Shown here piece by piece: positions 28,212-37,699 of a stretch of DNA of 64,000 nt. The position numbers were made by a program, and so were the translations under genes. Below the pieces are notes generated by a model. It worked only from the letters and a program-made list of their open reading frames with translations, was not told the origin of the DNA and made no database searches. This stretch comes from Cryobacterium psychrophilum (GTDB lineage: Bacteria; Actinomycetota; Actinomycetes; Actinomycetales; Microbacteriaceae), in contig NZ_SODI01000001.1 in NCBI RefSeq assembly GCF_004365915.1, positions 1,240,001 to 1,304,000 of the forward strand, in the 5' to 3' direction. Numbering within the stretch: the first letter of the stretch is position 1; every line of letters begins with the position of its first letter.

Positions 28212-29597
28212 ATGAACATCGATACCGCGACGGTCGGAACCATGGGAGTGGACTGGGAAGCGCGAGTTGACTTCGATCGGCTCCGCTCCCAGCGGCTGGC
28301 CAGCCTCCGAGCGCAGTTGGAGAGTTCAGATCTCGGCGCACTCCTCGCCTTCGACTTCGGCAACATCCGGTACATGACGTCGACCCACATCGGTACGTGG
28401 GCCATGGACAAGTTCATCCGGTTCGCACTGATCACCCGGCACTCCGACCCGATCTCGTGGGATTTCGGGTCAGCCGCACGTCATCATGCGCTCAACAACC
28501 CGTGGCTCGGCCAGACGACGATGGAACTCGACGCGGACCCGCACGCGCCCCACCACGGAGCGACCCGACCCAGGGCCGAATCCGGCGCCCGTCCCGGGCT
28601 CTCCGTGCTGCGCGGCGCATTCCACCCCGACGCCGGCATCGCGGAGTCGCTCGCCGCAAAGATCCATCGGGAACTCGACAAGTTCGGCGTGCTCAACGAA
28701 CCGCTCGGAGTGGACATCGTGGAGATGCCGGTCTTGTCCGCGCTCCAGGCCATGGGCATCAACGTGGTCGACGGGCAGCAAGTGTTCATGGAAGCGCGTC
28801 GGATCAAGACTCGCGACGAGATCTCACTCCTGTCGACGGCGGCCTCCATGGTGGATGCCGCCTACGAGAAGCTCTACGAATTCCTGCGGCCGGGCGTGCG
28901 CGAAAACGAGACGGTAGGGCTGGTCTCCAAGACCCTGTACGACCTCGGCTCGGAGTATGTCGAAGGCGTCAACGCGATCTCCGGTGAGCGATGCTCGCCG
29001 CATCCCCACGTCTATTCCGATCGGATCATCCGCCCCGGCGACCCTGCGTTCTTCGATATCCTCCACAGCTTCAACGGCTACCGGACCTGCTACTACCGCA
29101 CCTTCGCGGTCGGCTCGGCGACGCGCGCTCAAAAGGATGCATATACGCGGGCGCGTGAGTACATGGACAATGCCATCGCGCTGGTCCGACCCGGCGCCAC
29201 CACCGCCGACATCGTGTCGGTCTGGCCCAAGGCTCAGGAATTCGGCTTCCCGGATGAAGAGGCCGCATTCGCGCTCCAGTACGGGCACGGTGTCGGGCTG
29301 TCCATCTGGGAGAAGCCCATTTTCTCGCGACTTGTGTCATTCGATCACCCCGAGGTCCTTGAAGCGGGGATGGTCTTCGCCCTTGAAACCTATTGGCCCG
29401 CGGCCGACGGCGTTGGTGCTGCGCGAATCGAGGAGGAGGTCGTGGTCACCGAGACCGGGTGCGAAGTGATCACCAGGTTCCCTGCCCAGGAGCTCATGGT
29501 CGCCGGCGGACACCGCTACTTCACCATCGACGGCCCCATGAACCTGATCACGGAACCCTTCGCCCACATCAACACCGAGCCGCCGACGGCACCATGA
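28212..29597 (+). CDS. M24-fold (creatinase/aminopeptidase P-like, DddP-like) enzyme, copy 2
   Basis: A 461-residue paralogue of the enzyme at 25973-27271; the two share long stretches such as GERCxPHPH, SFNGYRTCYYRTF and ARIEEEVVxT. It has an insertion of about 30 residues, rich in His, Pro and Arg, near residues 100-130 that copy 1 lacks, and LQYGHGVGLSIWEKPIF in place of FGHGLGLGLHERP, so the second His of that motif is changed. The same Cys replaces the usual second metal-binding Asp. The two may form a hetero-oligomer or act on related substrates (inference). Its stop overlaps the start of the alcohol dehydrogenase (ATGA). Confidence 0.85.
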   Translation: MNIDTATVGTMGVDWEARVDFDRLRSQRLASLRAQLESSDLGALLAFDFGNIRYMTSTHIGTWAMDKFIRFALITRHSDPISWDFGSAARHHALNNPWLGQTTMELDADPHAPHHGATRPRAESGARPGLSVLRGAFHPDAGIAESLAAKIHRELDKFGVLNEPLGVDIVEMPVLSALQAMGINVVDGQQVFMEARRIKTRDEISLLSTAASMVDAAYEKLYEFLRPGVRENETVGLVSKTLYDLGSEYVEGVNAISGERCSPHPHVYSDRIIRPGDPAFFDILHSFNGYRTCYYRTFAVGSATRAQKDAYTRAREYMDNAIALVRPGATTADIVSVWPKAQEFGFPDEEAAFALQYGHGVGLSIWEKPIFSRLVSFDHPEVLEAGMVFALETYWPAADGVGAARIEEEVVVTETGCEVITRFPAQELMVAGGHRYFTIDGPMNLITEPFAHINTEPPTAP

Positions 29598-30637
29598 GCA
29601 CCCCGACGACGATGCGCGCCGCCGTGTACCACGGGCCCAGAGACATCCGCATCGAGGACGTACCGGCCCCAATGCCCGGTCCCGACGACGTGCTGGTCCG
29701 GGTGCTCCGGTCGGGCCTGTGCGGTACGGACGTCACGGAGTGGGTAAGCGGACCGTTGATGATTCCCCTCTATTCGGCCCATGCGCACTCCGGCCACTCC
29801 GGCCCAATGATCCAGGGCCACGAGATCCTCGGCGAAGTCATGAGTGCCCCTGCCGACTCGTCCCTCAGCAACGGTCAGATCGTCGCCTCGGGCGCCCAGG
29901 TTTTCTGTGGCGAGTGCGAGCGATGCCGAGAGGGCCGCGTCAATATCTGCGAGCGCCTGTACACCCTTGGTCTCAACACCAACGGAGGCCATGCCGAGTA
30001 CGTCATCGCGCCGGTCAGGTCGTGGGTGCCGGTGCCGAGCAACCTCTCCCTCGACCACGCCGGCCTTGTGCAGCCGCTGGCCGTCGGGCTCCACGCGGCC
30101 CGCCGGTCGGGCGCCGGTGGTGGCGACTTCGTTCTTATTTCAGGTGCGGGTGCGATTGGAAGTTTCGTCCTTGCCGCCCTGCGCCATCTCGAACCCGCCC
30201 TCGAGATCACCCTCACCGACGTCGATGCCCTTAAACTCGAGCGCGCCCAGCGGCTCGGAGCCGACCACGTCATGCTCGCTGGCGCAGTTCATGACCGCGA
30301 GTTCGATGTGACGATCGAGGCCAGCGGTGCCCCGGGAACGCTCGCAAGGTGCATCGAACTGACCCGTGTCGGGGGTCGCGTGCTCGCCGTGGGTATGCCC
30401 GCGCGACCGCTGGAGCTGGACATCCACCACCTGGTTCTCCGGGAGATCACCCTCGACACCACGGTCGCCCTGATCACTCAGGAAGACATGGTGCCGGCTC
30501 TGGAGATACTCTCGACCACAGGACTCGGCACTGAACTCCTGGACTCCGTCCAGCCCCTGAGTCAGATCGCGGCGGTTCTCGACGCGATCGCGTCAGGCAG
30601 GGTCCAGGGGAAGGTCCTGCTCGACCCTCGCGGTTGA
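29594..30637 (+). CDS. Zinc-dependent alcohol/polyol dehydrogenase (MDR family)
   Basis: A 347-residue medium-chain dehydrogenase. The catalytic zinc site shows GLCGTDVTE and GHEILGEV; the structural zinc site shows CGECERCREGRVNIC. The cofactor fold carries ISGAGAIGSFVLAAL near residue 180. It resembles threonine or (R,R)-butanediol dehydrogenases in layout. It is translationally coupled to M24 copy 2, implying that the product of the M24 enzyme, or a related alcohol, is oxidised here. It converges with and overlaps the LacI regulator by 45 bases at the 3' ends. Confidence 0.92.
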   Translation: MSTPTTMRAAVYHGPRDIRIEDVPAPMPGPDDVLVRVLRSGLCGTDVTEWVSGPLMIPLYSAHAHSGHSGPMIQGHEILGEVMSAPADSSLSNGQIVASGAQVFCGECERCREGRVNICERLYTLGLNTNGGHAEYVIAPVRSWVPVPSNLSLDHAGLVQPLAVGLHAARRSGAGGGDFVLISGAGAIGSFVLAALRHLEPALEITLTDVDALKLERAQRLGADHVMLAGAVHDREFDVTIEASGAPGTLARCIELTRVGGRVLAVGMPARPLELDIHHLVLREITLDTTVALITQEDMVPALEILSTTGLGTELLDSVQPLSQIAAVLDAIASGRVQGKVLLDPRG

Positions 30638-31684
30638 GCGTGCGTCGGCGGGGGTGATCGTAGACTCGCGGACGATCAGCTCCGGCTGCAGCGAGATCAC
30701 GAATTCCACGGGATTACGCTCTGCCACGACGGCGAGGACGGCCCGCGCTGCCTCCTTCCCCATCCGATCGATCTGCAGGCGGATTGTCGTGAGTCCCGGC
30801 TGGAGATGACCCGTCAGCGGGTTGTCGTTGTAACCCACGACGGAGACCTGCCGGGGGCACTCGATCCCGACATCGGCGAGCGCATCGATTGCCCCGACCG
30901 CCAGCAGGTCGTTGTGCGCGAAAACCGCGCTCGCGTCGAAGGGGGCGCCCGACGCGAGAATCCCCGCCATCACCCTGTAACCCTCCTCGACCGACGGGGT
31001 GGCGGAACGCACGGTCGTGTACAGGATCGAGCCCGGTGACTCGGCAAGCACCTCCCGGAACCCACGAGCGCGCTCGGCAAAAGTACTGATGTCGGTGGGG
31101 CCCGCGATCTCGAGGATCCGTTCATGACCGAGCTCGAGGAGGTGGCGCGCTGCGAGAGCTCCGCCGCGGGCGTCGTCATTCACCACCCGTGGGATGCCCG
31201 TCGCCTCGATCCAGCGCAGGCACAGAATGACGGGCATCCCGCTCTCGGCGAGAGAGCGCAGGATGGCGGCATCCCTACCGCGGGCGGAGGCGCAGATCAG
31301 CCCATCGATACCCCTGGCGCGCATCATGTCGATCGCATCGGAGAGCCGATCACCGTCGGCGTCGTCGGGAACCTCCGTGATCAGCAGGTGGTACCCGAGG
31401 CGTTCGAGCTCCCCGCTGATCCCGTGCAGCAGCTCGCCATAGATAGGGTTGCTGAAACTCGAGATCAGCACACCAATCGTGTTGCTCTGGCGTCGGCGGA
31501 GGCTGCTCGCCACGAGGTTGGGGTGGTAGCCCAGGGTCGCAGCAGCGAGAACTACGCGTTCCCGGGTAGCTGCCTTCACCTGGCCCCGCTTGCGCGGGTC
31601 CAGGCTTCGACTCACCGTCGACGCATGCACCCCAGCGAGCCGGGCGACATCAGCAGCGGTGGGAACGCGCTGTCGGGAAACCAC
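30593..31684 (-). CDS. LacI-family transcriptional regulator
   Basis: A 363-residue LacI/GalR protein. The HTH (PTAADVARLAGVHASTVSRSLDP) and the hinge (VASSLRRRQSNTIGVLIS) are followed by a periplasmic-binding-like effector domain with VVGYNDNPLTGHLQPGLTTI. It starts at GTG (31682-31684). It lies 32 bases downstream of livM on the same strand and may be read through from the transport operon, which suggests it senses the imported compound. Its 3' end overlaps the convergent dehydrogenase gene. Confidence 0.94.
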   Translation of the reverse strand: MVSRQRVPTAADVARLAGVHASTVSRSLDPRKRGQVKAATRERVVLAAATLGYHPNLVASSLRRRQSNTIGVLISSFSNPIYGELLHGISGELERLGYHLLITEVPDDADGDRLSDAIDMMRARGIDGLICASARGRDAAILRSLAESGMPVILCLRWIEATGIPRVVNDDARGGALAARHLLELGHERILEIAGPTDISTFAERARGFREVLAESPGSILYTTVRSATPSVEEGYRVMAGILASGAPFDASAVFAHNDLLAVGAIDALADVGIECPRQVSVVGYNDNPLTGHLQPGLTTIRLQIDRMGKEAARAVLAVVAERNPVEFVISLQPELIVRESTITPADARSTARVEQDLPLDPA

Positions 31685-31716
31685 GGAGTGCTCTAAGCCT
31701 TGGTGAACGGAGACGG

Positions 31717-32769
31717 TCAGACGCTAATCTGACGGCCCCTGCGCCTATTGAGCAGGCCCACGATACCGCGACGGATGAACAACGCGAAGATGATCAGGAT
31801 CACGCCCAAGATGAGGCGGTTCGTCTCATTGGGCAGGTCGAACCCAAACAGGTCGACGCCCGGGAGGGTCACCCGCAGGAACTGCTCGAGACCGACGACG
31901 ATGAAGGAGCCGATCAGCGGTCCGAGCCAGCTTCCGAGGCCCCCGATCACGCAGACCAGCACAATGTCGAGAGCGATCTTGACGCTGAAAGCACCCGTCG
32001 GCTCGATATATCCGGTGAGGAACGCCCATGCGGCACCAGCGGTACCGCCCAGAGCGGCACCGATCACGAGAGCCCTCAGTTTCACCTGGACGGTCTTCAC
32101 GCCGAGTACCTGTGCGGCTGGCTCATCCTCGCTGATAGCGCGAAGCGCATAGCCGAAGTTGGAATGCTCAACGGCATACGCAATAACTGTCGCGATCAGC
32201 GAGAGGCCCAGCATCAGGTAGAAGAACAACGCGGCCAGGTCCCGGGAGCTGATGTCGTTTCCGACTCTGACAAAGAGTCCGGTGGCACCCCCCAATGCTG
32301 GTGTGTTCTTCACGATCGTCAGCGCCAGGAAGAGCAGTATCAGGGTGAAGATCGCGAAATAGTGACTGCGCAAACGTAGCGTCGCGTAGCCGATGATGAC
32401 CGACACCACGACTGCCGCCAGTGCACCGGGGATCAGCGTGTACCAGACCGGCCAACCGAAGGAATTGTTCAACCACGCGGCCATGTAAGCCCCCGCGCCA
32501 ACGAAAAGCGCCGCACCGAAGTTCAGGTAGCCCCCGTATCCTCCAAGCAGGTTCCACCCCTGGGCAACGATGACATAGAAGAGGATCGAGGTCAGCGTAG
32601 TCAAGAGACCGAGCCCGCTCAGGTATCCCAGCGGAGCCATCGCGAGGAAGATCGCGCCGCCAACCGCAGGTAGCACCCATCGGGGAAGCGAACGGGTCGC
32701 CACCGCAGATGACTTGGCCTGCGCGAGGGCAATGTTTTCAGTCGGCGTTGCCGGCTTGATGTCGTTCAT
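31717..32769 (-). CDS. livM: Branched-chain amino acid-type ABC permease LivM
   Basis: A 350-residue membrane protein with about ten helices and the LivM landmarks GGYGGYLNFGAALFVGAGAY near residue 85 and RAISEDEPAAQVLGV near residue 200 (the ATPase-contact loop). Length and order match LivM. Its start shares one base with the livH stop. Last membrane gene in the operon livK-G-F-H-M. Liv-type importers also carry amides, urea, aromatic acids and other solutes, so the substrate is open. Confidence 0.94.
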   Translation of the reverse strand: MNDIKPATPTENIALAQAKSSAVATRSLPRWVLPAVGGAIFLAMAPLGYLSGLGLLTTLTSILFYVIVAQGWNLLGGYGGYLNFGAALFVGAGAYMAAWLNNSFGWPVWYTLIPGALAAVVVSVIIGYATLRLRSHYFAIFTLILLFLALTIVKNTPALGGATGLFVRVGNDISSRDLAALFFYLMLGLSLIATVIAYAVEHSNFGYALRAISEDEPAAQVLGVKTVQVKLRALVIGAALGGTAGAAWAFLTGYIEPTGAFSVKIALDIVLVCVIGGLGSWLGPLIGSFIVVGLEQFLRVTLPGVDLFGFDLPNETNRLILGVILIIFALFIRRGIVGLLNRRRGRQISV

Positions 32770-33647
32770 CAGATGATCCTCTGCTTCACTCCGCCAAGAC
32801 CCTCACTGCGCACGAGCAGTGCGACAGCCAGGATTCCGTATAGGACGAGGTAGGTGTACTGGAAAGGGATGATAATGCCGACCATGGTTTCGACGATTCC
32901 CACGATGAACCCCGAAATTAGGGTGCGCAGGGCCGAACCGAGACCACCCAGGATCACAACTAGGAATGCCCACGCCAGCCACCGGTAGTGCTCCTGAGGG
33001 TTGAACGACTGCACCATCGCGAGCACGATTCCACCGAACGCCGCAAAGGCGATGCCTGCCGCGAAGACGCGTCGGGACAGGGTGTTGACGTCGATGCCGA
33101 CCATGGAGGCGACGTCACGATTCTGGGCAAGTCCCCGGATGGCTGAACCGGTCAGCGTTCGAGTCAGGAAGAAATGGAGAGCCACCAGGACCACGATCGT
33201 GATCCCCGCTCCAACAAGCCGCGAGACGGGAGCAGATATCGACCCGATCTCCACGACTTCGGAGAGGTAGCCAAGAGATACAGTGCGGGTGTCTGTCGTC
33301 CAAATCATCACCGCGACGCTCTCAAGAATGACGAGCAGGCCGAAGAACGCCAGCATCACCGTCGACCCTTTGTCTTTGACCAGGTGCTGGGCTATGCCAC
33401 GGTGCACGAGTAGTCCGAACCCGTAACCGATCGCCACCACGGGCGCGATCATGAGCAGAGGGTCGAGACCAAGGCCGTTGACGAACTCCCAGTAGAGCAG
33501 GGCCGCGAAGATGATGATCGCGCTATGGGCGAGGTTGAGCACTCCGAGCACGCCCAAGATGAGGCTGAGCCCGATAGCGAGCCCGCCGTAGACGCCTCCG
33601 AGGAGAATCCCGTTGACGAAGGACTGGGTTATGGAATCCAGGTTCAC
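32769..33647 (-). CDS. livH: Branched-chain amino acid-type ABC permease LivH
   Basis: A 292-residue permease with about eight helices; GGVYGGLAIGLSLILGVLGVLNLAHSAI near the N-terminus and RGLAQNRDVASMVGIDV near residue 180 are standard LivH. It starts 13 bases after the livF stop and overlaps livM by one base. It forms the membrane channel together with LivM. Confidence 0.95.
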   Translation of the reverse strand: MNLDSITQSFVNGILLGGVYGGLAIGLSLILGVLGVLNLAHSAIIIFAALLYWEFVNGLGLDPLLMIAPVVAIGYGFGLLVHRGIAQHLVKDKGSTVMLAFFGLLVILESVAVMIWTTDTRTVSLGYLSEVVEIGSISAPVSRLVGAGITIVVLVALHFFLTRTLTGSAIRGLAQNRDVASMVGIDVNTLSRRVFAAGIAFAAFGGIVLAMVQSFNPQEHYRWLAWAFLVVILGGLGSALRTLISGFIVGIVETMVGIIIPFQYTYLVLYGILAVALLVRSEGLGGVKQRII

Positions 33648-33660
33648 GAGTCTGTGCCTT

Positions 33661-34416
33661 TCACAAGTTCAACCATTGTTTGATCAGGTCGTCCAGCTGG
33701 CCCTCGAAACTGTCACGAGAGCCGTGGAGGTGGTTGCGTCCATAGGCGAGGGTATAAACGCTGTCGGCGAGGTCGACTGCCGCCTTGACGTTCTGGTCCA
33801 CCAGCATGATCGTGCGCCCCTCTTCTTTGAGACGGTCCAGTTCGTCATACACTCCGTCGACGAGCACGGGTGCGAGGCCGACTGAGGGCTCATCAATGAG
33901 CAGTACACGCGGTTCGAGGATCAGGGTCCGGGCGAACTCCACGATTCGCGCCTGGCCGCCGCTCAGGCTGCCAGCGAGCTTGTGGCGCATGGGTTTGATC
34001 GTCGGATAGCGCTCGAACATCGCGTCCACTGCGCCAGCGAAACGCTGGCGGTCGTGCCGGATTTGCCACGCCCCGAGCCGGAGGTTCTCCTCCACCGAGA
34101 GCTCGGGGAAGATCGAGCGCCCCTGGGGCAGAACAGAGATTCCCTGGGAAAGCCTGTCGGCGGGACCCATGGTAGAGATATCCACCCCGCCCAAAGTGAC
34201 CTGACCCACGCGGGGTTTGAGGAAGCCCGCCATGATCCGCAGGAGAGTTGACTTCCCACTCCCGTTGGGCCCGAGAAGTACGGTGACCTTGCCCGGCTCC
34301 ACCGTGACTGTGACATTCTCGAGGACCATGTCGTTGGCAAGATATCCGGCGGTAACGCCGTTGACCGAGAGCTCGACTCCTTGGTCGGCAGACGGGGCTA
34401 TCATCTTCGATTTCAT
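33661..34416 (-). CDS. livF: ABC transporter ATPase LivF
   Basis: A 251-residue nucleotide-binding subunit. Walker A (LLGPNGSGKSTL, near residue 47), the Q-loop region LPQGRSIFPELSVEEN typical of LivF, signature LSGGQA and Walker B LLIDEPSVGLAP are all intact. Its ATG overlaps the livG stop (ATGA). It pairs with LivG to power the importer. Confidence 0.96.
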   Translation of the reverse strand: MKSKMIAPSADQGVELSVNGVTAGYLANDMVLENVTVTVEPGKVTVLLGPNGSGKSTLLRIMAGFLKPRVGQVTLGGVDISTMGPADRLSQGISVLPQGRSIFPELSVEENLRLGAWQIRHDRQRFAGAVDAMFERYPTIKPMRHKLAGSLSGGQARIVEFARTLILEPRVLLIDEPSVGLAPVLVDGVYDELDRLKEEGRTIMLVDQNVKAAVDLADSVYTLAYGRNHLHGSRDSFEGQLDDLIKQWLNL

Positions 34417-35153
34417 CCGCGTTCTCCTCGTCCGGCGGGTCCATGCCCGAGGTATGCCTCAATAACACTGGGGTGCGAGATGACCTCGGATGGCGATCCG
34501 GAAGCGATGACCGCGCCCTCCGCCATACAGATGATCATCGAGCACAGCCGCGTGAGGTCAGGGATCTCGTGGCTGACAATCAAGAACGCTGTACCGCTGG
34601 CGTTGCGCTCCATGATCCGCTCACGCATAACTTCTTTGACACTGGGATGCACGCCAGCAAAAGGCTCATCCATCAGCACAACTTTGGGATCCGTCATCAG
34701 TGCCCGCACGAACTCAAGCAGCTTCTGCTGCCCGCCCGAGAGCTCACTCGCTGGAGTGTCGCGGTGCTGCGACAGCCCTACGAACTCGAGAAGTGATTCG
34801 GCCTTGGCGATCCACTGGCTCCGAAGGCCCTTGCTGTGCAGGACCGGTACGAGCATGTTCTCGATCGCAGTGATCGTCGAGAACACCCTGGCGTTCTGGA
34901 AGGTTCGTGTGACCCCCGCCTTCACGAGGGCCGTGCTGGACTTGCCAGCCAACTCCACACCGTCCACCCGGATGGAACCGGAGTCGGGTGGAGTCACACC
35001 GTTGAGGAGGTTGAGCGTCGTGGTCTTGCCGGACCCGTTGGGTCCGATAAGCCCGACTATCGATCCTTCCGGTATCCCGAAAGCTGCCCCATTCACCGCA
35101 GTCACGCCGCCATAACTCTTGGCAAGGGACTGCACGTCGATGATCGACGACAT
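34413..35153 (-). CDS. livG: ABC transporter ATPase LivG
   Basis: A 246-residue nucleotide-binding subunit with Walker A (LIGPNGSGKTT), LivG-type RTFQNARVFSTITAIENM, signature LSGGQQKLLEF, and Walker B VVLMDEPFAGVHP. It lies 47 bases downstream of the binding-protein gene and is coupled to livF. Slightly shorter than the usual 250-260 residues but complete. Confidence 0.96.
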   Translation of the reverse strand: MSSIIDVQSLAKSYGGVTAVNGAAFGIPEGSIVGLIGPNGSGKTTTLNLLNGVTPPDSGSIRVDGVELAGKSSTALVKAGVTRTFQNARVFSTITAIENMLVPVLHSKGLRSQWIAKAESLLEFVGLSQHRDTPASELSGGQQKLLEFVRALMTDPKVVLMDEPFAGVHPSVKEVMRERIMERNASGTAFLIVSHEIPDLTRLCSMIICMAEGAVIASGSPSEVISHPSVIEAYLGHGPAGRGERG

Positions 35154-35200
35154 ACGCTCACTCTCCTCTGGTGTGTCTTCTAGTACATAACCCGCACTGC

Positions 35201-36448
35201 CTAGCGCAGCGGGGTCACCGCATCCGCAGTCGCCTGGTCAATCGGCCAAATTACCTTGTTGCCGCCGTCAGCCTGGAACTGGAGGAGAACCTGTCTGAAG
35301 TCGGTCGTGCCATCTTCGTTGTAGGAGATATCACCTACGGCGGTACTGAAGGTGTTGTTGGCGATGTACTCGCGCAGGGCCTGCGAGTCGAGCGTGCCAG
35401 CGCCTTCGATGGCCTGCTGGATCACCTGGCCTGCAGCGTACGCAACCGCCGAGTAGGCGGGAGCTCCGGAGACGCCCTGCTGCTCAGCGATGTAGTCGGA
35501 GATCTCCTGAAGGCCGGAGTAACCCTGGGTCGGGAATGCCGAAGTGCTCGCGAAGACGTTGTTACCAGCAGCGCCAAGGTCGGGCCAGTTGGGAAGCGAC
35601 GTCACCTGGGATCCGCAGGAGCAGTAGAACGTCGGGTCATATCCCGATTCGTTCACCGTCTTGGCGACGAGCGCACCATCGTTCGGAAGGCTCAGCGCAA
35701 AGAACATGTCAGCGTTAGAGGCCTTGACCGTCTCGATGAGGCTCGACAGGTCAGTAGCGGTCTGGTCGTACTCCTCGTTGACCACGACCTCGATACCGCG
35801 CTCCTTCGCATAGTTCAAGACGCCGCCGTTGCCGTCGAAGCCGTTGAGTGCCGCGAGGGTGAACGGGTTCTGCGCCGTGACGACCGCGATGGTCTTCGGC
35901 ATCTCCGATGCGGGGAGCGTATCGAGGTACTCGAACATGCCCAGCGAGTACTCGACGTCCTGGTACGGCCAGGTGCTCACGAGGAGATCGGCCGTCTGAT
36001 GGATCTCCTTGCCGACGAATCCGGCGTTGATCATGAGCATGCCTGCACGCTCGGCAATGGGCACTACGGCGCCACCCACGGCTGTCGTGTACGGCGCGAG
36101 GAGGAGATCGACACCGTCCTCGTTGATGAGGCGCTGGTAGAGCTGCTGCGCGACTGTCGGCGTGCTCTCGTCGTCGTAGATGATCAGTTCCACGGGGCGG
36201 CCATCGATTCCGCCTGCGGCGTTGACTTGGTCTAACCAATATTCATAGGCGAGCTCGTAGCCCGCTGACGGGCCAGAGAATACGCCGGTGAGGCCCAGGG
36301 TTCCGCCGATCACGATCGGCTCGTTGCTTGAATCGGAAGCGGATGTGTCTCCGCCACCCGCTGTGCAACCCGCCAGCGCAAGCGCCATGGCTGCTCCGAC
36401 TGCCAATGGCGTCAGGAAACGGGACCGCCACTTTTTGGTGATGTTCAT
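35201..36448 (-). CDS. Liv-type (type 1) ABC substrate-binding lipoprotein
   Basis: A 415-residue extracytoplasmic binding protein. The start is set at 36448 (MNITKKWRSRF) by a perfect AGGAG site; the open frame reaches 36475. A signal peptide ends in the lipobox LAGC at about residue 27. The mature part is a Peripla_BP_6 domain starting PIVIGGTLGLTGVFSGPSAGYELAYEYWLDQVNAAGGIDGRPV, with a later FYCSCGS where ligand contacts are expected. Similar proteins bind amino acids, amides or aromatic acids; the ligand here is unknown. First gene of the importer operon. Confidence 0.93.
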   Translation of the reverse strand: MNITKKWRSRFLTPLAVGAAMALALAGCTAGGGDTSASDSSNEPIVIGGTLGLTGVFSGPSAGYELAYEYWLDQVNAAGGIDGRPVELIIYDDESTPTVAQQLYQRLINEDGVDLLLAPYTTAVGGAVVPIAERAGMLMINAGFVGKEIHQTADLLVSTWPYQDVEYSLGMFEYLDTLPASEMPKTIAVVTAQNPFTLAALNGFDGNGGVLNYAKERGIEVVVNEEYDQTATDLSSLIETVKASNADMFFALSLPNDGALVAKTVNESGYDPTFYCSCGSQVTSLPNWPDLGAAGNNVFASTSAFPTQGYSGLQEISDYIAEQQGVSGAPAYSAVAYAAGQVIQQAIEGAGTLDSQALREYIANNTFSTAVGDISYNEDGTTDFRQVLLQFQADGGNKVIWPIDQATADAVTPLR

Positions 36449-36849
36449 CGTTGAACTCCTTTTTTTTTGCGACACTATTTGGTGTGAGGTCGTCGCTTCG
36501 CATTCCCCGCGTCAAGGTCAATCGGCCTGCCGGAAAGCAGGGCGCGAAGGCACAAGCCTTGGTCTCTCTCAGCAAGAAACTCAGTTGCATTCGATTGCAG
36601 CAATGCTCACATGGCCCAAGCGCCTCTGTCAATCCTCACTGAACAAATGCAACCAAGTTGTTCAGTCATGACACCCAGAACATCCCCGAAGTTGGCGTGT
36701 CCGGTCCTCGCATTGTCCGGTGGCGAGTCTCCCGCATCCGGTCAAATCCTTTGATTTCTTTTCTATTTGCGACTCGGTGTTCTTCTGCCGCCCGGGCTCT
36801 CAGCGGCGGCGGCGGACTTCACGGGAGGCCCGCAACTAGTAATATTTGA
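36449..36849. other. Leader and upstream region of the Liv operon, no gene
   Basis: About 400 bases with no supported reading frame. It must contain the promoter for the binding-protein gene and includes the 29-base inverted repeat described separately. The far end runs into IS701 debris at 36850. Confidence 0.5.
36638..36666. promoter_or_regulatory. Inverted repeat upstream of the Liv operon, candidate operator
   Basis: ACTGAACAA and TTGTTCAGT are 9-bp perfect inverted arms separated by 11 bases. It lies about 190 bases before the binding-protein start, in otherwise gene-free sequence. It could bind a dimeric regulator such as the LacI protein at the other end of the operon, though the wide spacer is unusual for LacI. 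Confidence 0.4.
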
Positions 36850-37599
36850 TTAGGTTGTTCCGGCTCGTTGGCGGCAGTAGGGGCAGTGTGCGAGGTCCTG
36901 GATAACGGCGATCTGGAGATATCGCAGCGTCTGATAGAAGCTCAGGCCGCCCCGTGGGCTCTTGGGTCAGCGGTCAGCCTCAGGGTGGTGACGAAGAGAT
37001 TGGCTGCGGTGACGAATGCGGTGTGATGGTGCCAGCCGGCGAAGGTATGGCCTTCGAAATGGGCCAGCCTCAGGCCTTGTTTGGAGTTCGCGGTAGTCGT
37101 GCTCAATGCGCCAGCAGATCTTTGCCAGCCGGACGAGCCCTGGTAGTGGCTTGTCTTCGGGCTGGCTGGATGGCCCCTATTCGGTGGGTTCTGCTGCGCT
37201 GTCTGGCCATTCGGCGATGAGCCACTCAGCGGGCAGGGTGCCGTCGGAGGCGCGGGGCACGCTTCGGTTCGCCGGTCGCACGCGGACGGCCGTGAACCGG
37301 CTTCTCATCTGGGCCCCAGGGTTCGTGGGGCTGGCCTTGGTTCCGTGGCGCCGAGTGATCTCGGCGAACGCCTCGCTCGCCCCGGCAAGGTTTTTGACTG
37401 AGGATGGGGCCTGCTGGTAAGGGACGGTGCGCGGGTGATCGCCCATCGGCTGCATCGACTTCCGCCGCTCGTCGAGCATCAGCCCCTGCAGATACAGGCC
37501 CCCCTTGCCGCGCTGATCCAGACGCGGCAACGACCCGAAAACCTTCTGCACGAACTCATCCAGGCGGTCCCGCACCTCACTGATCTCATTGGGTTGCAC
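36850..37599 (-). pseudogene. Degenerate IS701-family transposase
   Basis: On the minus strand, GTG at 37597-37599 opens into VRDRLDEFVQKVFGSLPRLDQRGKGG and LMLDERRKSMQPM, the N-terminus of IS701-type transposases. After a large internal deletion the frame resumes in the C-terminal part (RSRFTAVRVRPANR, LPAEWLIAEWPDSAAEPTE). Further frameshifts separate LVRLAKICWRIEHDYREL, LAHFEGHTFAGWHHHTAFVTA and FYQTLRYLQIAVIQDLAHCPYC. The remnant is well under the usual length of about 400 residues and cannot be functional. It fills most of the space between the Liv operon and the reductase gene. Confidence 0.85.
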
Positions 37600-37699
37600 A
37601 CCGAGATGTGACAGATTTCCGCCAGCCTGATCAAGTACTACTAGAGTCCATGTGTAGTAGGATTGAACAAACGCTCGAGTACGGACCCCCGGAGAAACC

